Shown piece after piece: positions 1 through 11,502 of a DNA stretch of 64,000 bases. The position numbers were made by a program, and so were the translations under genes. Positions within the stretch are counted from its first letter, which is position 1. Every line of letters begins with the position of its first letter. The stretch is taken from assembly GCF_014898815.1 (NCBI RefSeq), contig NW_026515543.1, forward strand, positions 4,216,001 to 4,280,000. The letters run 5' to 3'. The notes beneath the pieces are model-generated. The model saw only the letters and a program-made list of their open reading frames with translations. It was not told where the DNA came from and ran no database searches. The stretch comes from Panonychus citri (Eukaryota; Arthropoda; Arachnida; Trombidiformes; Tetranychidae).

Positions 1-1947
1 GTAAAGAAATTCAAAACCTTTAAAGAGAGTGGGAAGACTTTTCAAGCGCTGATGGGCAGTTAATAGGAGTGACGGTGGACCTGCACCTAGAAGCGAGTAC
101 AAGTAAAGATTGAACCAAATTGAGTTTATCAAAGGTGAAACTGGACCAAGATAGGGAAGACTAGTGTTGGTAATTAATTGTGTCTCATTGCTGACCGGTG
201 CAATGGACAAAAGAACTGAATAATTTTTCTTTAACAATCTATCGCAAACTTTGGCATCCAAGTTCATTAAACTTTCTGCTCGAATTAAATCAATTCCTAA
301 ACCAATGTCAGCATCATCAAAGTCACAAAGAGACGCCGTTAGATCAGGATTATGACGAATGAATTGAACTGTTCGGTATAACATGATCGCATGGAGGAAA
401 TATCTTTCCGCCTCATCACCTTCTTCTTCAACATTAATATTGTGAATCTCAGATAATTCAACGAGTAGACTGTCCACTGATTCATCGGATAATTTACCGA
501 CTTCAAACATCGTCACTGCGTGTGTTTTAAGGCCAGGGGAAAGGTTACCCATCATGAGAAAAGCAACCAGGGTGGAATCGTAAAAGAAGGCGATACGTTT
601 AGTGTTTGATATTGAATTTGAATGTTGAAGTAACGGTCTAGATGAAGAATCAGCTGTTGGTGAGTCAACTCTATTGCCAGAATCATCAGTGATTAAACCT
701 GAATTTGTTGAAATGATTTCTTTACCACTAGAATCAAGGGTAATGTTGTTAATTAATTTGGCCATTTGTTGACTAGTTGCGTTTGTTTTGTGGTGACCTG
801 ATCCTCCTTTAACTGACAAGGTTGATGATGAAAGAGAGGATGAAGATGAAAGTGAATGACTGATTGGAGATGAAGATAAAGCTGATGACCAAGAGGGATG
901 ACATTCGTCCAGTGTCATGGATAGTGTTTTTTTGTACGCAATACCAAGACGACAGTAAATGGAGATGGCATTTTTAACCAAAGATGGATCAATGGATAGA
1001 ATTGAAGATAATTCTTTAACGGTGGTTTTCTCATCAATGGAAACAAATATTTTATACAAAAGGGTTTCCAGATAATCGCCCTGAATCCGATTCATAACAA
1101 ATCCTCTCAATGGTGGAACCACAATCAGGTCATCATCTTCAATGGGAACATCAAGGTAGATTAAACCTTTCAAATATAATGAGCGAACATCTTTTTCTGC
1201 AAATTTACCAGCCACTTCTCCCTCACCTATGGACCCTCCTTCACCAATAATCATATCAATTACATCTCTCTCACTTGAGGTAGCCAAATATCTCATATCA
1301 TCTTCCATAATATAACCAGGGAAAATTTTCCACCAATATTCAATAACAATATCTTTTAATGGTTTTTTGGGCAATAAATCGCGTATCGATTTACGCATGA
1401 TGCCCAGAAATGATCGAGATCGACATTGATTCATCAGGTCAATATATTGATTCCGTCCAATGCCAAGAATACGAAGGCAATCGGCAGCGGTAAAATTTGG
1501 TAAAGTGTCATAACTCCTCTCGTTTTCCAATAATTCATGAATCATTTGAATATAATATTGAAACGGTGTTATCCTCATACCATAGATCAAATAATCGGAT
1601 AGATGATAAGGAAATAGCATCAAATGTTCACGACTGTAACGTAACAGCTCAAGGTAATAACCTTTTTCACTACGACGAACCGTTTTCACTAGAAATTGAA
1701 TCAACAAACAAAAATAGAATCATTTTAATGAGAGATGAATAAATTTTCTGGTACACAATTTGTAACAAATGAAATAGAAAATTAAAGACTCACCCAAATT
1801 GTTGATGAACCTCAGCTGATTTTTAATACTATATTCCAGGATATTGTGATCGTAATCAGTTTTGGTTCCAATGATCATCTTAACCTCATTGTCGAGCTCA
1901 TCCCAGGGAACATTATCACGAACGTATTTCTCAATCTCTTCAGACAT
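1..1947 (-). CDS. FAM91A1: FAM91A1 orthologue, N-terminal ~600 residues (runs off left edge)
   Basis: FAM91A1 is a trans-Golgi adaptor; in animals it works with TBC1D23 (golgin-tethered endosome-derived vesicles) and with the WDR11 complex. Two exons are visible. Exon 1 is complement 1794-1947 (starts MSEEIEKYVRDNVPWDEL) and ends in GTGAG. Exon 2 runs from 1688 to the edge with no stop. The split codon rejoins to give NNLVKTVRRSEKGYYLELL, which matches the family. Hallmarks follow in order: HLMLFPYHLSD, SYDTLPNFTAADCLR, LGIGRNQYIDLMNQCRS, VMNRIQGDYLETLLYKIF, KRIAFFYDSTLVAFLMMGNL and HAVTMFEVGKLSDES, then GPPSLLL near the edge. A Ser-rich linker lies at about 780-900. The C-terminal quarter or more is outside the window. 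The identity is firm because the conserved blocks are collinear with the animal protein. Confidence 0.95.
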
Positions 1948-2305
1948 TTCTATCAGGTGAGAGATGAGAAAAAATTGAACATATGAAATCAATTGTAATT
2001 TGCCAAAAACGAATTGAAAATTGATTGAGACAATCAACAAATAAGAGAAAAATATCTCACATCAATGAGAAGATAACAGAAAATGGTAGATAAATAATAT
2101 GGATGAAAATAGGAAATAGATTGATGGAAAAGTATCTCCACCAATACTTACCAAATGTCGATGATAATCTTTCACTAGTTAATCATGTATCAAGTCTAAT
2201 TACTCAGTGAACTTGAATGATTCAGGTAAATCACACCGATGGAAACATAACTGAAAAAAAAGGTAAAAATAGACAAATGAAAGAGAGGAAAACAAATATA
2301 GAGAT

Positions 2306-2467
2306 AATTGTGAACACGTTTGGTTGATTGTTCTCAGTGTTTACATATGGACAATCGGGTGAAGGGGCAAATCAAAGGTTCCAACGGAAAAGGTTGTGAT
2401 TAATGTGAAATTAATTGGACCAAATTGTTGTCCGAATGGTTAAGTAACTAATTAACATTTAAAAAAG
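2306..2467. repeat. Dispersed repeat A, empty-site copy
   Basis: About 160 bp. Its first ~108 bp are essentially identical to 5943-6051, and the remainder matches 6552-6608 with a few differences. Here the sequence reads straight through GTGAAATTAATTGG, where the other copy is interrupted by a 500 bp element. It lies about 360 bp upstream of the FAM91A1 start codon. The 1948-2305 stretch between them shows no other structure. Confidence 0.85.
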
Positions 2468-3657
2468 AATAGAAAAATAAAATGTAATCATTTTGTTGAA
2501 TAGATTTTACCAGTTAGTTTATTTTGGAAAAAAAGAAAACAAATAAAAAGAAAGAGAAAAAAGAAAGAGGATTGAAAAGAGTTTCTTTTTTCCATATGAG
2601 AAATTGTTCACTTTCTTTTGTCTTTCTTTTCTTTTTCTTTCTTTTTCTCTTTAATTGAGTGATAATTATCTTCTCTCTCACAACTAATCACCTTCATTTC
2701 CAATCAACTTCCTGATTTGATTAGAGATTAATTTGGATTCAATCCAATGTGATGACAGTCAACTGGAATTAAATTCAACTTTAGAACTGAGATTTCCTGA
2801 CAATCAGAACAATCTAATTGTAATTAAAGCTCAATTGTAACCGTTTTAATTGGAACCAAAATGAACTAAGTAATTGAAGTTCACTGATCACAATCAACTA
2901 AACTGTTAGTCTTTCATTTGTATCATTTTCCATAAAAAATAAGTTAATAAATTGTTAGAGTTAATTTTTTTTTCTTCGTCATCATAATTAATTGTTCAAT
3001 TGTGATTCCAATGGTTCGAGTCTTGTGTTGTTAATTGTCACTCCAATGTTCGTGATCGTTGATATGTAGAAAAAGTCATCTTCATATCGTCGAAAAGAGC
3101 AACGGAAATGTCCTAATTTACGATCGTTCGAGTGTTCGAAAAGTCCCAGTTTTGGTTAAGATATACAACGAATTTTAGACTTAATTTATCTTCTTAATTG
3201 TAAACTGATTATTGATTAGATTGACAATTATTTCCCGTTCAATTAAATTGAAAGTAGCGCAACTTAACAGTCATTAAATAATCTTTTAAATAGTAACAAT
3301 TAACAATTCAATGTCTCGGAGACTAGTAAATATTCACACAATTAAAATAAATCATCACCTTTACTTGTACTTGTTTACCTAGATAACAATTGATTGTCAA
3401 CAATTAAAAGTAAACATTAATATCTAATTGTACCTTTTTGGTTAGTTACAAACTTTCAGTTGATTCTGGCGTTTAAAAACTCAATCAACTATCGATATTT
3501 AACTATTGATTTAATAGAAGCATAAATCAATCAAAGTCTTTATTATCTGAATCGGAACCATCGATTGTGGCCTTTTCATAAAAATCACTGAACATTACCG
3601 AAAATATCAATTATCTGCTAAGAAATTTACTTATTTATCGCCAAATCCCCAAACTGA
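2468..3657. other. Intergenic, nothing recognised
   Basis: AT-rich non-coding DNA with a purine-rich run (about 2525-2580) followed by a pyrimidine-rich run (about 2610-2655). I see no credible ORF, RNA gene or tandem repeat. The first exon(s) of the fibronectin-like gene further right could lie here, but I could not identify one. Confidence 0.4.
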
Positions 3658-3772
3658 TCAATCGATTAAGAAAACTTTTCTCTTTCAAACTAAAGTAACT
3701 ATTGGATTTGCTGTTGCTGAGAATTTCACTTTTTCAAATTCTTAATTTACTCAGTTGTTCATTTCATTTGTT
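3658..3772 (+). repeat. Dispersed repeat B, copy 1
   Basis: About 115 bp, from AAGAAAACTTTTCTCTTTC to the CAGTTGTTCATTTCATTTG region. It is clearly similar to the reverse complement of 23462-23580. A short piece of the adjoining sequence (CCCCAAACTGATCAATCGATT) recurs at about 6945-6962. It has no coding capacity. Confidence 0.65.
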
Positions 3773-3791
3773 TAATTTAATCAATTATTTA

Positions 3792-4833
3792 GTTTCGAAT
3801 CTATGATACAGCTACATAAATGGACAAATTTATCTGATCTGATGGTTGGTTTTACATGATAACTGAAAAGGGAAAATATTAAGTAAATTGACATTTAGAA
3901 AACAATTGTATCGGAAATCAAGAATGATTTGATAATCGAAATCGCAATTTGTCAACTAAGTTATGAGCACAATGGGAATTTATTACTACAATTACTGGTA
4001 TTACTTGTAATCGCGACTGTTAATTATTTTCAATTAAACCTTGAAGTTGGTTCATTTGAATTCGACTCTGTTTTCAAGTGATCCAGACTGGACATTAATG
4101 ATTTAACCTTTCCGTTTGACCAAAGTAACACAATAATAATGTACTAAATTATAATAGTCATCAGCCTTAATTAAGTAAGCCTTAGTATCTCCATGAGATT
4201 CACAATGCATCTATTAACCTCACCAACGATACATCAAATCGCTTTTTCCATTCATTTCGCCGTTGATCTATTAATAACATTTATCAACTCATAAACTCTT
4301 GTGACTAATTTACTAACTCAATTGTACCAATAGGCTGATTTAGTTGATGGAACAATTAAACATTGAGTTGTAACGGGCCGATGGAATGAACTTCGAGATC
4401 TGAAATCCGGAAATGTAGTATGAAAGTCGAATTCAAATGGACCAACTTGAAGATAGGCAATGATCAAAGCTCTGTAACAATATGAAACCTCAGTCTCTCG
4501 TAAAATCTGACAATCAGTGACAATCAAAATGAATCACAACTATCAGTTGATGGTGATAATTATCAATTCATTTAGCTGGATAGAGGTTTAATTGAAAATA
4601 ATTAACAGTCGCGATTACAAGTAATACCAGTAATTGTAGTAATAAATTCCCATTGTGCTCATAACTTAGTTGACAAATTGCGATTTCGATTATCAAATCA
4701 TTCTTGATTTCCGATACAATTGTTTTCTAAATGTCAATCTACTTAATATTTTCCCTTTTCAGTTATCATGTAAAACCACCCATCAGATCAGATAAATTTG
4801 TCCATTTATGTAGCTGTATCATAGATTCGAGAC
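3792..4833. repeat. Large inverted repeat: 250 bp arms, ~540 bp spacer
   Basis: Left arm 3792-4041 and right arm 4584-4833 are near-perfect reverse complements, from GAATCTATGATACAGCTACA at the outer edge to TTATTTTCAATTAAACC at the inner edge. The spacer 4042-4583 is single-copy here and codes for nothing I recognise. Homology stops sharply at both ends. No obvious target-site duplication is visible, so this may be a foldback/MITE-type element or an inverted duplication. It lies just upstream of the fibronectin-like exons, possibly in their upstream intron. Confidence 0.85.
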
Positions 4834-4951
4834 AATTAAAAGTAAGCTAAGCAATCAGTTACAATCAATGATAAAAATTGAATTGTATTTGATTAAATCA
4901 ATTTGATTCGAAAGGTTAAATTTTCAAATGAATTTCTCTAGGTACTACTAG

Positions 4952-5404
4952 GTCGGAGCTACTCCAATAACCTCGACCCGTGTTGTCTTGGAAAGTGTTG
5001 ACGTTGGTGCGAATGACGTTAAATTGAACATGACTGCCGAAGAAGGAGAAGGCGATAATTCAATCGAGGAATGCTTTTTATCAGTGGAAATCGAGGATCG
5101 TTCTGAGATTAGACCTTATTGGGCTCTATCATATGAAAGTAAGTATTGAATATCTAACGGTAAATGAGTTTTGAATACTAAAGAACAAAAGTTTAATTTC
5201 GATCGATTTGCATTTTCTTTTTTTTTGACAGATTATAAAGTGAAATATGCTCGAACTGTATCGAGAAACAGCTTCACTTTTATTATTTCAGCTCAAAACC
5301 TTAAGCCAGCGGAAAAATATCGCTTCTTCGTCACTTGTAGGCACTCAGATGGCGTAATAAGCCACTCGAATAACGCTGAAATTTTAACGAAACCATCGCC
5401 CTAG
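4952..5404 (+). CDS. Fibronectin type III-like protein, C-terminal exons only
   Basis: Two exons are supported: 4952-5138 (acceptor CTACTAG, donor AAA|GTAAGT) and 5232-5404 (acceptor TTTGACAG, stop TAG). They join in frame to about 119 residues. The segment resembles one FN3 domain: an opening Pro-rich strand (GATPITSTRVVLESVDV), a central YKVKYART strand, the typical FN3 core LKPAEKYRFFVTC, and a closing SNNAEILTKPSP. AATAAA lies at 5493. No initiating Met or signal peptide was found upstream, where a 1 kb inverted repeat sits, so the gene is either incomplete in my reading or a decayed remnant. FN3 domains usually mediate extracellular binding. The role of this one is unknown. Confidence 0.55.
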
Positions 5405-5619
5405 GAAACATGGAATCTGTTGATTCTGCATCACAATTACCATTGACGGAACAAACAAGAATAAGATAATTTTCATTGTAACTTGGATTCTGAATAAAAT
5501 TTTAATCAAGCAAATCAATGAGTCGAAATGTAAATTTTTTTATCACCGGGTCACTTTTTATTACTTACAATTAACTACAGTACTTAGATGATCTTTCAAT
5601 TGCTATAAAAAACTGAAGT

Positions 5620-5770
5620 CAAGTAAAACCGATTGAACCAAAAAAGTGACATGGAAAATGGCTGAGTAAATTTGCTTCCAGAAAGCTTTTGAATGTTGTT
5701 AGTTGATTAAATTGTTGGATTACTCGATCAAGAATCAGTAATATGGTCAGTTGATTGCTGGTTGCACCTT
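5620..5770 (+). repeat. Dispersed repeat C, copy 1
   Basis: About 150 bp, recognisable by GTTGATTAAATTGTTGGATT and TAATATGGTCAGTTGA. It matches 23140-23290 in the same orientation with scattered differences. Non-coding. Confidence 0.65.
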
Positions 5771-5942
5771 CCTCCTCCCATTGAAATAATAATGATATAA
5801 AAATATCGAGATTTATTTTTGTTCAAATTGTTCACATGGTGAATTGTGATCAACTTAAAATGAAATCGCTAAGAAATTTAAATCATTTAAATAGAATTAT
5901 TAAAATTTTAAATAAATATGATATCATATGATAGATCAATGG

Positions 5943-6608
5943 TAATTGTGAACACGTTTGGTTGATTGTTCTCAGTGTTTACATATGGACAATCGGGTGA
6001 AGGGGCAAATCAAAGGTTCCAACGGAAAAGGTTGTGATTAATGTGAAATTACAGTCGTTCAAGTTCAATATGAACAATTTAAAGAGACACTGAAACGGCT
6101 TAAAGATCAAATGAAACGGATTAGCGACTAAAAAGATTAAGAATATTTTTTAAAATTCAAGTGAAACGTTTTAAAGGTGATCAGAAACAATTTAAAAGTA
6201 TTTCATTTTCTCTATGAGATTTGTAGAACCAGCTAATGTCCAAGAAATTTGTAAATCAATGAAAATCACTCTTACAATTAATTGAAATTTGACTGTCGCA
6301 AATGCTTTGTTAACATGATTGGATGAATCTAAAAATGTTGTGGTGGTCAAATCATCATGAATTGAAGGTTTTCAATGAATTTGAATGAACTGAAAATGAA
6401 ACACTTTTTAAATTGTTTCTGATCACCTTTAAAACGTTTCACTTGAATTTTAAAAAATATTCTTAATCTTTTTAGTCGCTAATCCGTTTCATTTGATCTT
6501 TAAGCCGTTTCAGTGTCTCTTTAAATTGTTCATATTGAACTTGAACGACTGTAATTGGATCAAATTGTTGTCCGAGTATTTAAGTAACTAATTAATAACA
6601 TTTAAAAA
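5943..6608. repeat. Dispersed repeat A, copy split by a MITE
   Basis: 5943-6051 and 6552-6608 together reconstitute the 2306-2467 repeat. The interruption is the 500 bp element at 6052-6551, flanked by TA on both sides. This filled/empty pair defines the element's ends exactly. Confidence 0.85.
6052..6551. mobile_element. 500 bp palindromic MITE, TA target (Tc1/mariner-like)
   Basis: The ends are CAGTCGTTCAAGTTC and its complement GAACTTGAACGACTG, flanked by TA at 6050-6051 and 6552-6553. The two arms are near-perfect reverse complements for about 150 bp, including GAAACGGATTAGCGACTAAA and its mirror, around a ~190 bp centre. There is no transposase ORF, so it is non-autonomous. A CAGT terminus with TA duplication is typical of Tc1/mariner-mobilised MITEs (family knowledge); the mobilising transposase is not in the window. 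Confidence 0.9.
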
Positions 6609-6764
6609 AAATATGTCAATTATGGACTAAGAAATTTAAACTACTTCGATCACATGATGACTTACATATCTAAATGTTGTGATGGTGAAATCATCATGAA
6701 TTAATTAACTAAATCACCAAATAAATTTTTTTTTAAATAAAATTTTTTTGAAAAATAAAAAGAA

Positions 6765-6923
6765 GAAAATGAAATGTTTGAATCTGTTTCTGAGCCTATT
6801 TAAAGTGTTTCACTTGAATTTTAAAAGAAAATTGTTAATCCTTTTAGTCACTAATCTGTTTCATTTGATCTTTAAGCCGTTTCAGTTTCTCTTTAAACTG
6901 TTCATATTGAACTTGAACGACTG
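6765..6923. mobile_element. Solo right arm of the same MITE, diverged
   Basis: 6765-6923 repeats the right arm of the 500 bp MITE (TTCATTTGATCTTTAAGCCG, GTTCATATTGAACTTGAACG) with about 10% changes. It ends in GACTG followed by TA at 6924-6925. The central motif AAATCATCATGAATT at about 6690 also resembles the MITE centre, so this is probably an older copy that lost its left arm. Confidence 0.75.
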
Positions 6924-8375
6924 TACTAATTCATCACCAAACCCCAAACTGACCAATCGATTATCCGATTTATTATCGACGATCGACCTCCGCTTTCATT
7001 ACTGAATTACCATACAACTTTTTTGACCGGACTTTCTCCCACTTCGTGGATCTCAACAGAGTAACACCATAATAATTAAGTGAATTGTTGTTTAATTCTT
7101 GCTCTTCTTTCACTCTTAATCAAAGGTTACCCTGGAAATGGCGTTCTCTTCATGTTAATCATTGTAAATTATGACAAAAGATCATCATCAAGATATATTT
7201 GTGTTTGCGAAATTATCACTAGACATTTAATTGTATGCATGTTTCCACAGTTAAAAACAACAAGTTACAATAGATAATTAAACAAATTTGTTTTTTTTTC
7301 AGTCAATCTATTAATCGAGTTACTTTTTGATTTCAATATTTGTAAGTTAATTGTTTGGTTGATTAACAAATCAATCAATAATGATTTCTTCACACTATGG
7401 AGATGTCAGGAAACCACCTTAATTGGGCTTCAACAGGATCGCAGTTATACTTGTGATTAAATTAAAATAACAGGTTGATGATTATGATGATGATGATGAA
7501 GATGATTAAGTAAATCACAATCGTTAATCTTAATCAATATTAACCAAAATTCAGTGTTAGAACTAGAAACAAATTTATTCCAGTTACAGTCGTTGTTTTT
7601 TTTTGTGTTTCATATTGTGTTAATTTAGTTACAGCTGAAAATAACATTTAATTAGCATGCTAATTGTTGACGATGACAATGATGATGATGAAGATGAAAT
7701 TGATGAAAATTAAACAAGAAAAACAGCAAAAAATAATCCAGAGAGTTAAACAAACAAGGTTTTTTTGATTCGATTCGAGGTCAATAAACAATCATAGCCT
7801 TGGACAAAATAAAACAATCAACGATTAGCGTGATGATTTAGCTCGGTGACGATGAATGGACTTGATTCGTTGATTAAATTATCAATTATCAAGAACATAA
7901 TTTACAAAATGAATTGATTGGTTGGATATTTTTTCTTTTGATTCTCGGACAGAGTTGTATTGAAGCTTTTCCTTTGTTGACAGTTAAACTTTGTTACTTT
8001 TCCAATCAATGAAGAAAAAATTAGCTTTTTTCATTTAATTAGCGGACTGATTAAAATGAAGCACATTAGAGGTGAATTAAGCTAATTAGAAGATAACTAT
8101 GATTATATTAATAAGTGAACACACACTTATAAACCATCACGGGTTAATTGTTTGAAGATACTCATGATAATAATCCAAATTGATTTCGCTCAATGAATAG
8201 TTGATGGTGTAAAAGTTGCAGATAAAATAAACAGCAATTAGTTGATTGTATTTACATTTCAAGACCTCTTTTTATCCATGATTTCGAGAAACAAACAGTT
8301 CGACACATTGGTGACAGTTTACTGCTTTAATAATAATCATTATAAAAGCTAATTGTTGACTCCTCGATCCACAAT
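6924..8375. other. Intergenic, nothing recognised
   Basis: AT-rich. GAT/ATG-rich short runs occur at about 7473-7505 and 7670-7710. I find no supported gene. The region ends at the stop codon of the F-box gene. Confidence 0.4.
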
Positions 8376-10320
8376 TTAATCGTATGTTAAAAACAGTGGA
8401 ATATTTTTCCATGATTTATGAAATATATGCTTCATAAAATCAAATCCTTGACAAACGACTTTCTCATGATGATGTAGAGGTAATTTTGAGTATGATCCAG
8501 TTAGTATTTCGATCTGATAGTCTTTCGATTGAATAATCTCATTAACCAAAGTCTCCGAATCAGAATTTATATCAGGACAATCTCTTAAATCAATTAGTTT
8601 CAGATTGGGACATGATGTAAGTATATCGTAAATGTGAATGTCTTTAAATCCTGGGCACGATCTAATAGCAAGATGCTTTAAATTAGGAACCTTTTGTAAA
8701 AACTGTGGTATATTGGTCCATTTGATTGGTCTCGGGTCCTGAATGAATCAATGGAAAGAAGAAAATTAACAAATTAGCATCACTGATTTAACATGGATTC
8801 TTTTACAGTTAATTGATTAACCATTATGATTATAATCTAACCTTTGATCGTGAGTAATATTCAAGAACTAGGTTTTCAAGAGATTTATGATTCTTTGAAG
8901 GAATAAAGTTAAATTCTGTATCATTAAAACGTAAGAAAAGGCTGTTCAGTTTTGGACAATTATCGATAAAATTATTGATACATGTATCGGGTCCATAGAA
9001 ATAACTTATATCTAATTCAAGAACTTGGAGAGACTCTGTAGGTAATCCTTTATATGTCAATAGTCTTGCTCCTGAAAAATTGAAGAGAAAAATATTATTA
9101 ATCAATAGGAATATATTTATATACAGTTAGTGTATAATTAGAGATAATTAGAGTAAACAATTTTCATGCGATTAATTTGAAGAGGAAAAATAAATGAAAA
9201 CATTTACAACATCAGATGATTAGAAATTTTGATCAATTGTAAATATTTGATTATGTCTCTCTCTCTGTGTAAGTAAAATTTACCTTCATAATGATGAATA
9301 TGAATACGTTGTAATGATTTGCACTTTGAGATTATATCATCTAGATTATTATAATTATCTTCGAGGAATAATTGTCTTATGGTATCTGAACAAAGGCTTA
9401 TCACGAATCCATTGCTTATCGTGAGATAACCAGGAGCCAACATTTCAATATTCTTGAGAAACATGGATTTACATGGTCCCTCTGGTTCGTAATAGGGATA
9501 AGCTACTCCTTTGATTTTCTGTCGCGATTCCAAGGCTCGTAAGAATATACCTTCTTCTGCTCGATCCAAGCTCTTATCTACATCGATTATCTTTGGTGGA
9601 AGCAAATGAAATAAATTAACGATTATTATCAAGGTAGGAAAGAGAGAGAACGATCAATGAACAAATAGACAAATTAACTAATTTTCATTGATATTTACCT
9701 TTAAATTAGGAAGTATATTCATGTAATGGTAACTATATTTATCTGGCCGGTAGAAGATGAATTTCCTTCCTTGATATAAACAATTTTCTAGAGAGAAAAG
9801 TAAATAAGAGATGGAGAGATTGATTTATTTTAATTAGACTCATAAAATGTATGGTTGATGAGAATGATTGATTATTCATTTAGCAATGAATCTATTTTAT
9901 GATGATTCGGGTAGAAAGAGAATGTTGATTCGATGAGAAATTCAAGTCAACATGGAACTTGAAGCGAAAATAATTGAAAAATTGTTCAAAACGCTCAATC
10001 AAAATATTAGAAATTTAAAATTATTCTTCTTAGGAAAATTACCTTTAGATAAACAGGCGATCAGGTAATGAACGTGGTTCAACCGTCTTTGGGCTAATGT
10101 CCACCAATGTCTACATACTGGCGAAATGTAAAATTGGTGAGAGAGAGAGAGAGAAAAAATGAATCATTAGAACTAAGAAATAATTAAATTGTGAAAGAAA
10201 TGAAAATAGTAAAGATTGTAAACAAAATTTACCTTTAGAACAGTTGATTACATCTTCTATGAAGAGAATTCGTTCAAACATTAAATCAAGTATTTCATCT
10301 GGTAGACTGTCAATGGACAT
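8376..10320 (-). CDS. F-box protein with LRR-like C-terminal region
   Basis: Six exons (complement): 10233-10320, 10043-10117, 9699-9787, 9284-9590, 8842-9071, 8376-8738. They join in frame to 383 residues. The N-terminus MSIDSLPDEILDLMFERI... INCSKVCRHWWTLAQRRL is an F-box, the Skp1-binding module of SCF ubiquitin ligases. The rest has leucine-rich-repeat character (CKSLQRIHIHH, LQVLELDISYF, CPKLNSLFLRF, VPNLKHLAIRSCPGF, CPNLKLIDLRDCPDI), so it likely recruits an unknown substrate. All splice sites are GT-AG and the introns are short apart from the longer 9072-9283. The start is the ATG directly preceding SIDSLPDE; a GTG further upstream in frame is not a plausible start. No catalytic function is expected. 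The substrate is unknown. Confidence 0.85.
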
Positions 10321-11502
10321 TCCGAATTCGTGAGTCCAAAACACTCGTTATTTTATCGTTACAATGATATTGGTCAATTAAGGGTTTGCGTTAGTGGTTC
10401 TAGTGGCGAGTATGATGAATGGAAACAGTAACAATGGTGAAACATGAAGAAAGATACAAATAGAGTGAAATAGATACTAGAGATGCAGGAAGACAGGGAG
10501 ATAGACAAAGAGAAGGAGAAAAGGAGAGAAAATGAAGAAAGAACCAAAGACAGAGAATAGAACACAATTAGTGGAGAAAATGATGAAATGCAAAAGAGGC
10601 GAGAAGAACTGAAGGGAAAAAGGGTAATGATAATTCACAGAGAAAACAGAATCTGATTGATGTTACATTTGAACAGAGAATAAAAAACAGTGTGTGAGAG
10701 AGAGAGAGAGAGAGAAAGAGAAAAAAGAAATCATGAAACAGAATTAAAAGAAAGGGAAACAGAAACTCTGTAATATTATCACTGGAATAGTAAAAGGTTC
10801 AAGGTTGTAAGAGAAGAAGGAAAATAAAAGCTATCATATGGAAAGAAGAAAGAAACACAGAGAGAAATTGAGAGAAAGAAAGAAAACTAAGTCACAGACA
10901 GAAAAAAAGAACATTTCATTTGAAGAATTTCTTCTTACTTTTCTTTCTTGTTTTTAGAAATTTGTTCCAATTGTTTCATCCGAATTCATTGGTCGTTCAT
11001 TACATCGAATTACATTCACAATTCAAATTAAAAACAAACGAATCAACAATCAACAAATCACTTTGATTCTTTCGTCTTGACACAACAGGTACAAAGAAAA
11101 ACAATAACAATTTTTTTCTCTTTTTCTCTTAGCAACCGTTGTCATATCATCTCCAGCTGATGCTTTTAATTTTCTTTGTTTCAATTAGTTTTTCTGTTCG
11201 AAAATTCATCTTTTTGATTGATTCTGTTGGAGGGACAGTTTATTGAATCATTAAGTTTGGTTTTTGATTAAATGAGAAATGAATTGGGACAATTTTTTCA
11301 AAATTCGAAAATTGATCTTTATGAGTGTTTTTCTTTTTGTTTTGGAGTGAAAAATGATTAACTTAAATTTTATTAAAGTTAAACAATCAAGGAACCGAAT
11401 TAATTGGTGTTGGTGCAATAGCAGAAATAGAGACGAAAAAAGTTGTTCATGGTAAAAAAAGAACAAAAAAAGAAAAGGGAAAAATTCGATTAATTTGATT
11501 GG
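10321..11502. other. Intergenic, purine-rich low-complexity DNA
   Basis: From about 10440 to 10915 the plus strand is strongly purine-biased (AGAGAAAG-type), including a GA run at 10696-10720. Open frames on the minus strand here are low-complexity Ser/Leu/Phe strings and are not credible genes. The right part is the 3' flank of the FKBP gene. Confidence 0.5.

Noticed and set aside
4318..4527. 69-residue minus-strand frame in the spacer of the inverted repeat
   Set aside because: Begins with TTG and shows no family; plus-strand hints of a second fibronectin-like domain here need several frame changes, so they were not used.
6748..7005. 85-residue plus-strand frame
   Set aside because: Lies over the solo MITE arm and has a TTG start.
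10374..11466. Several minus-strand Ser/Leu/Phe-rich ORFs
   Set aside because: They come from purine-rich or GA-repeat DNA, have non-ATG or weak starts and no domain character.
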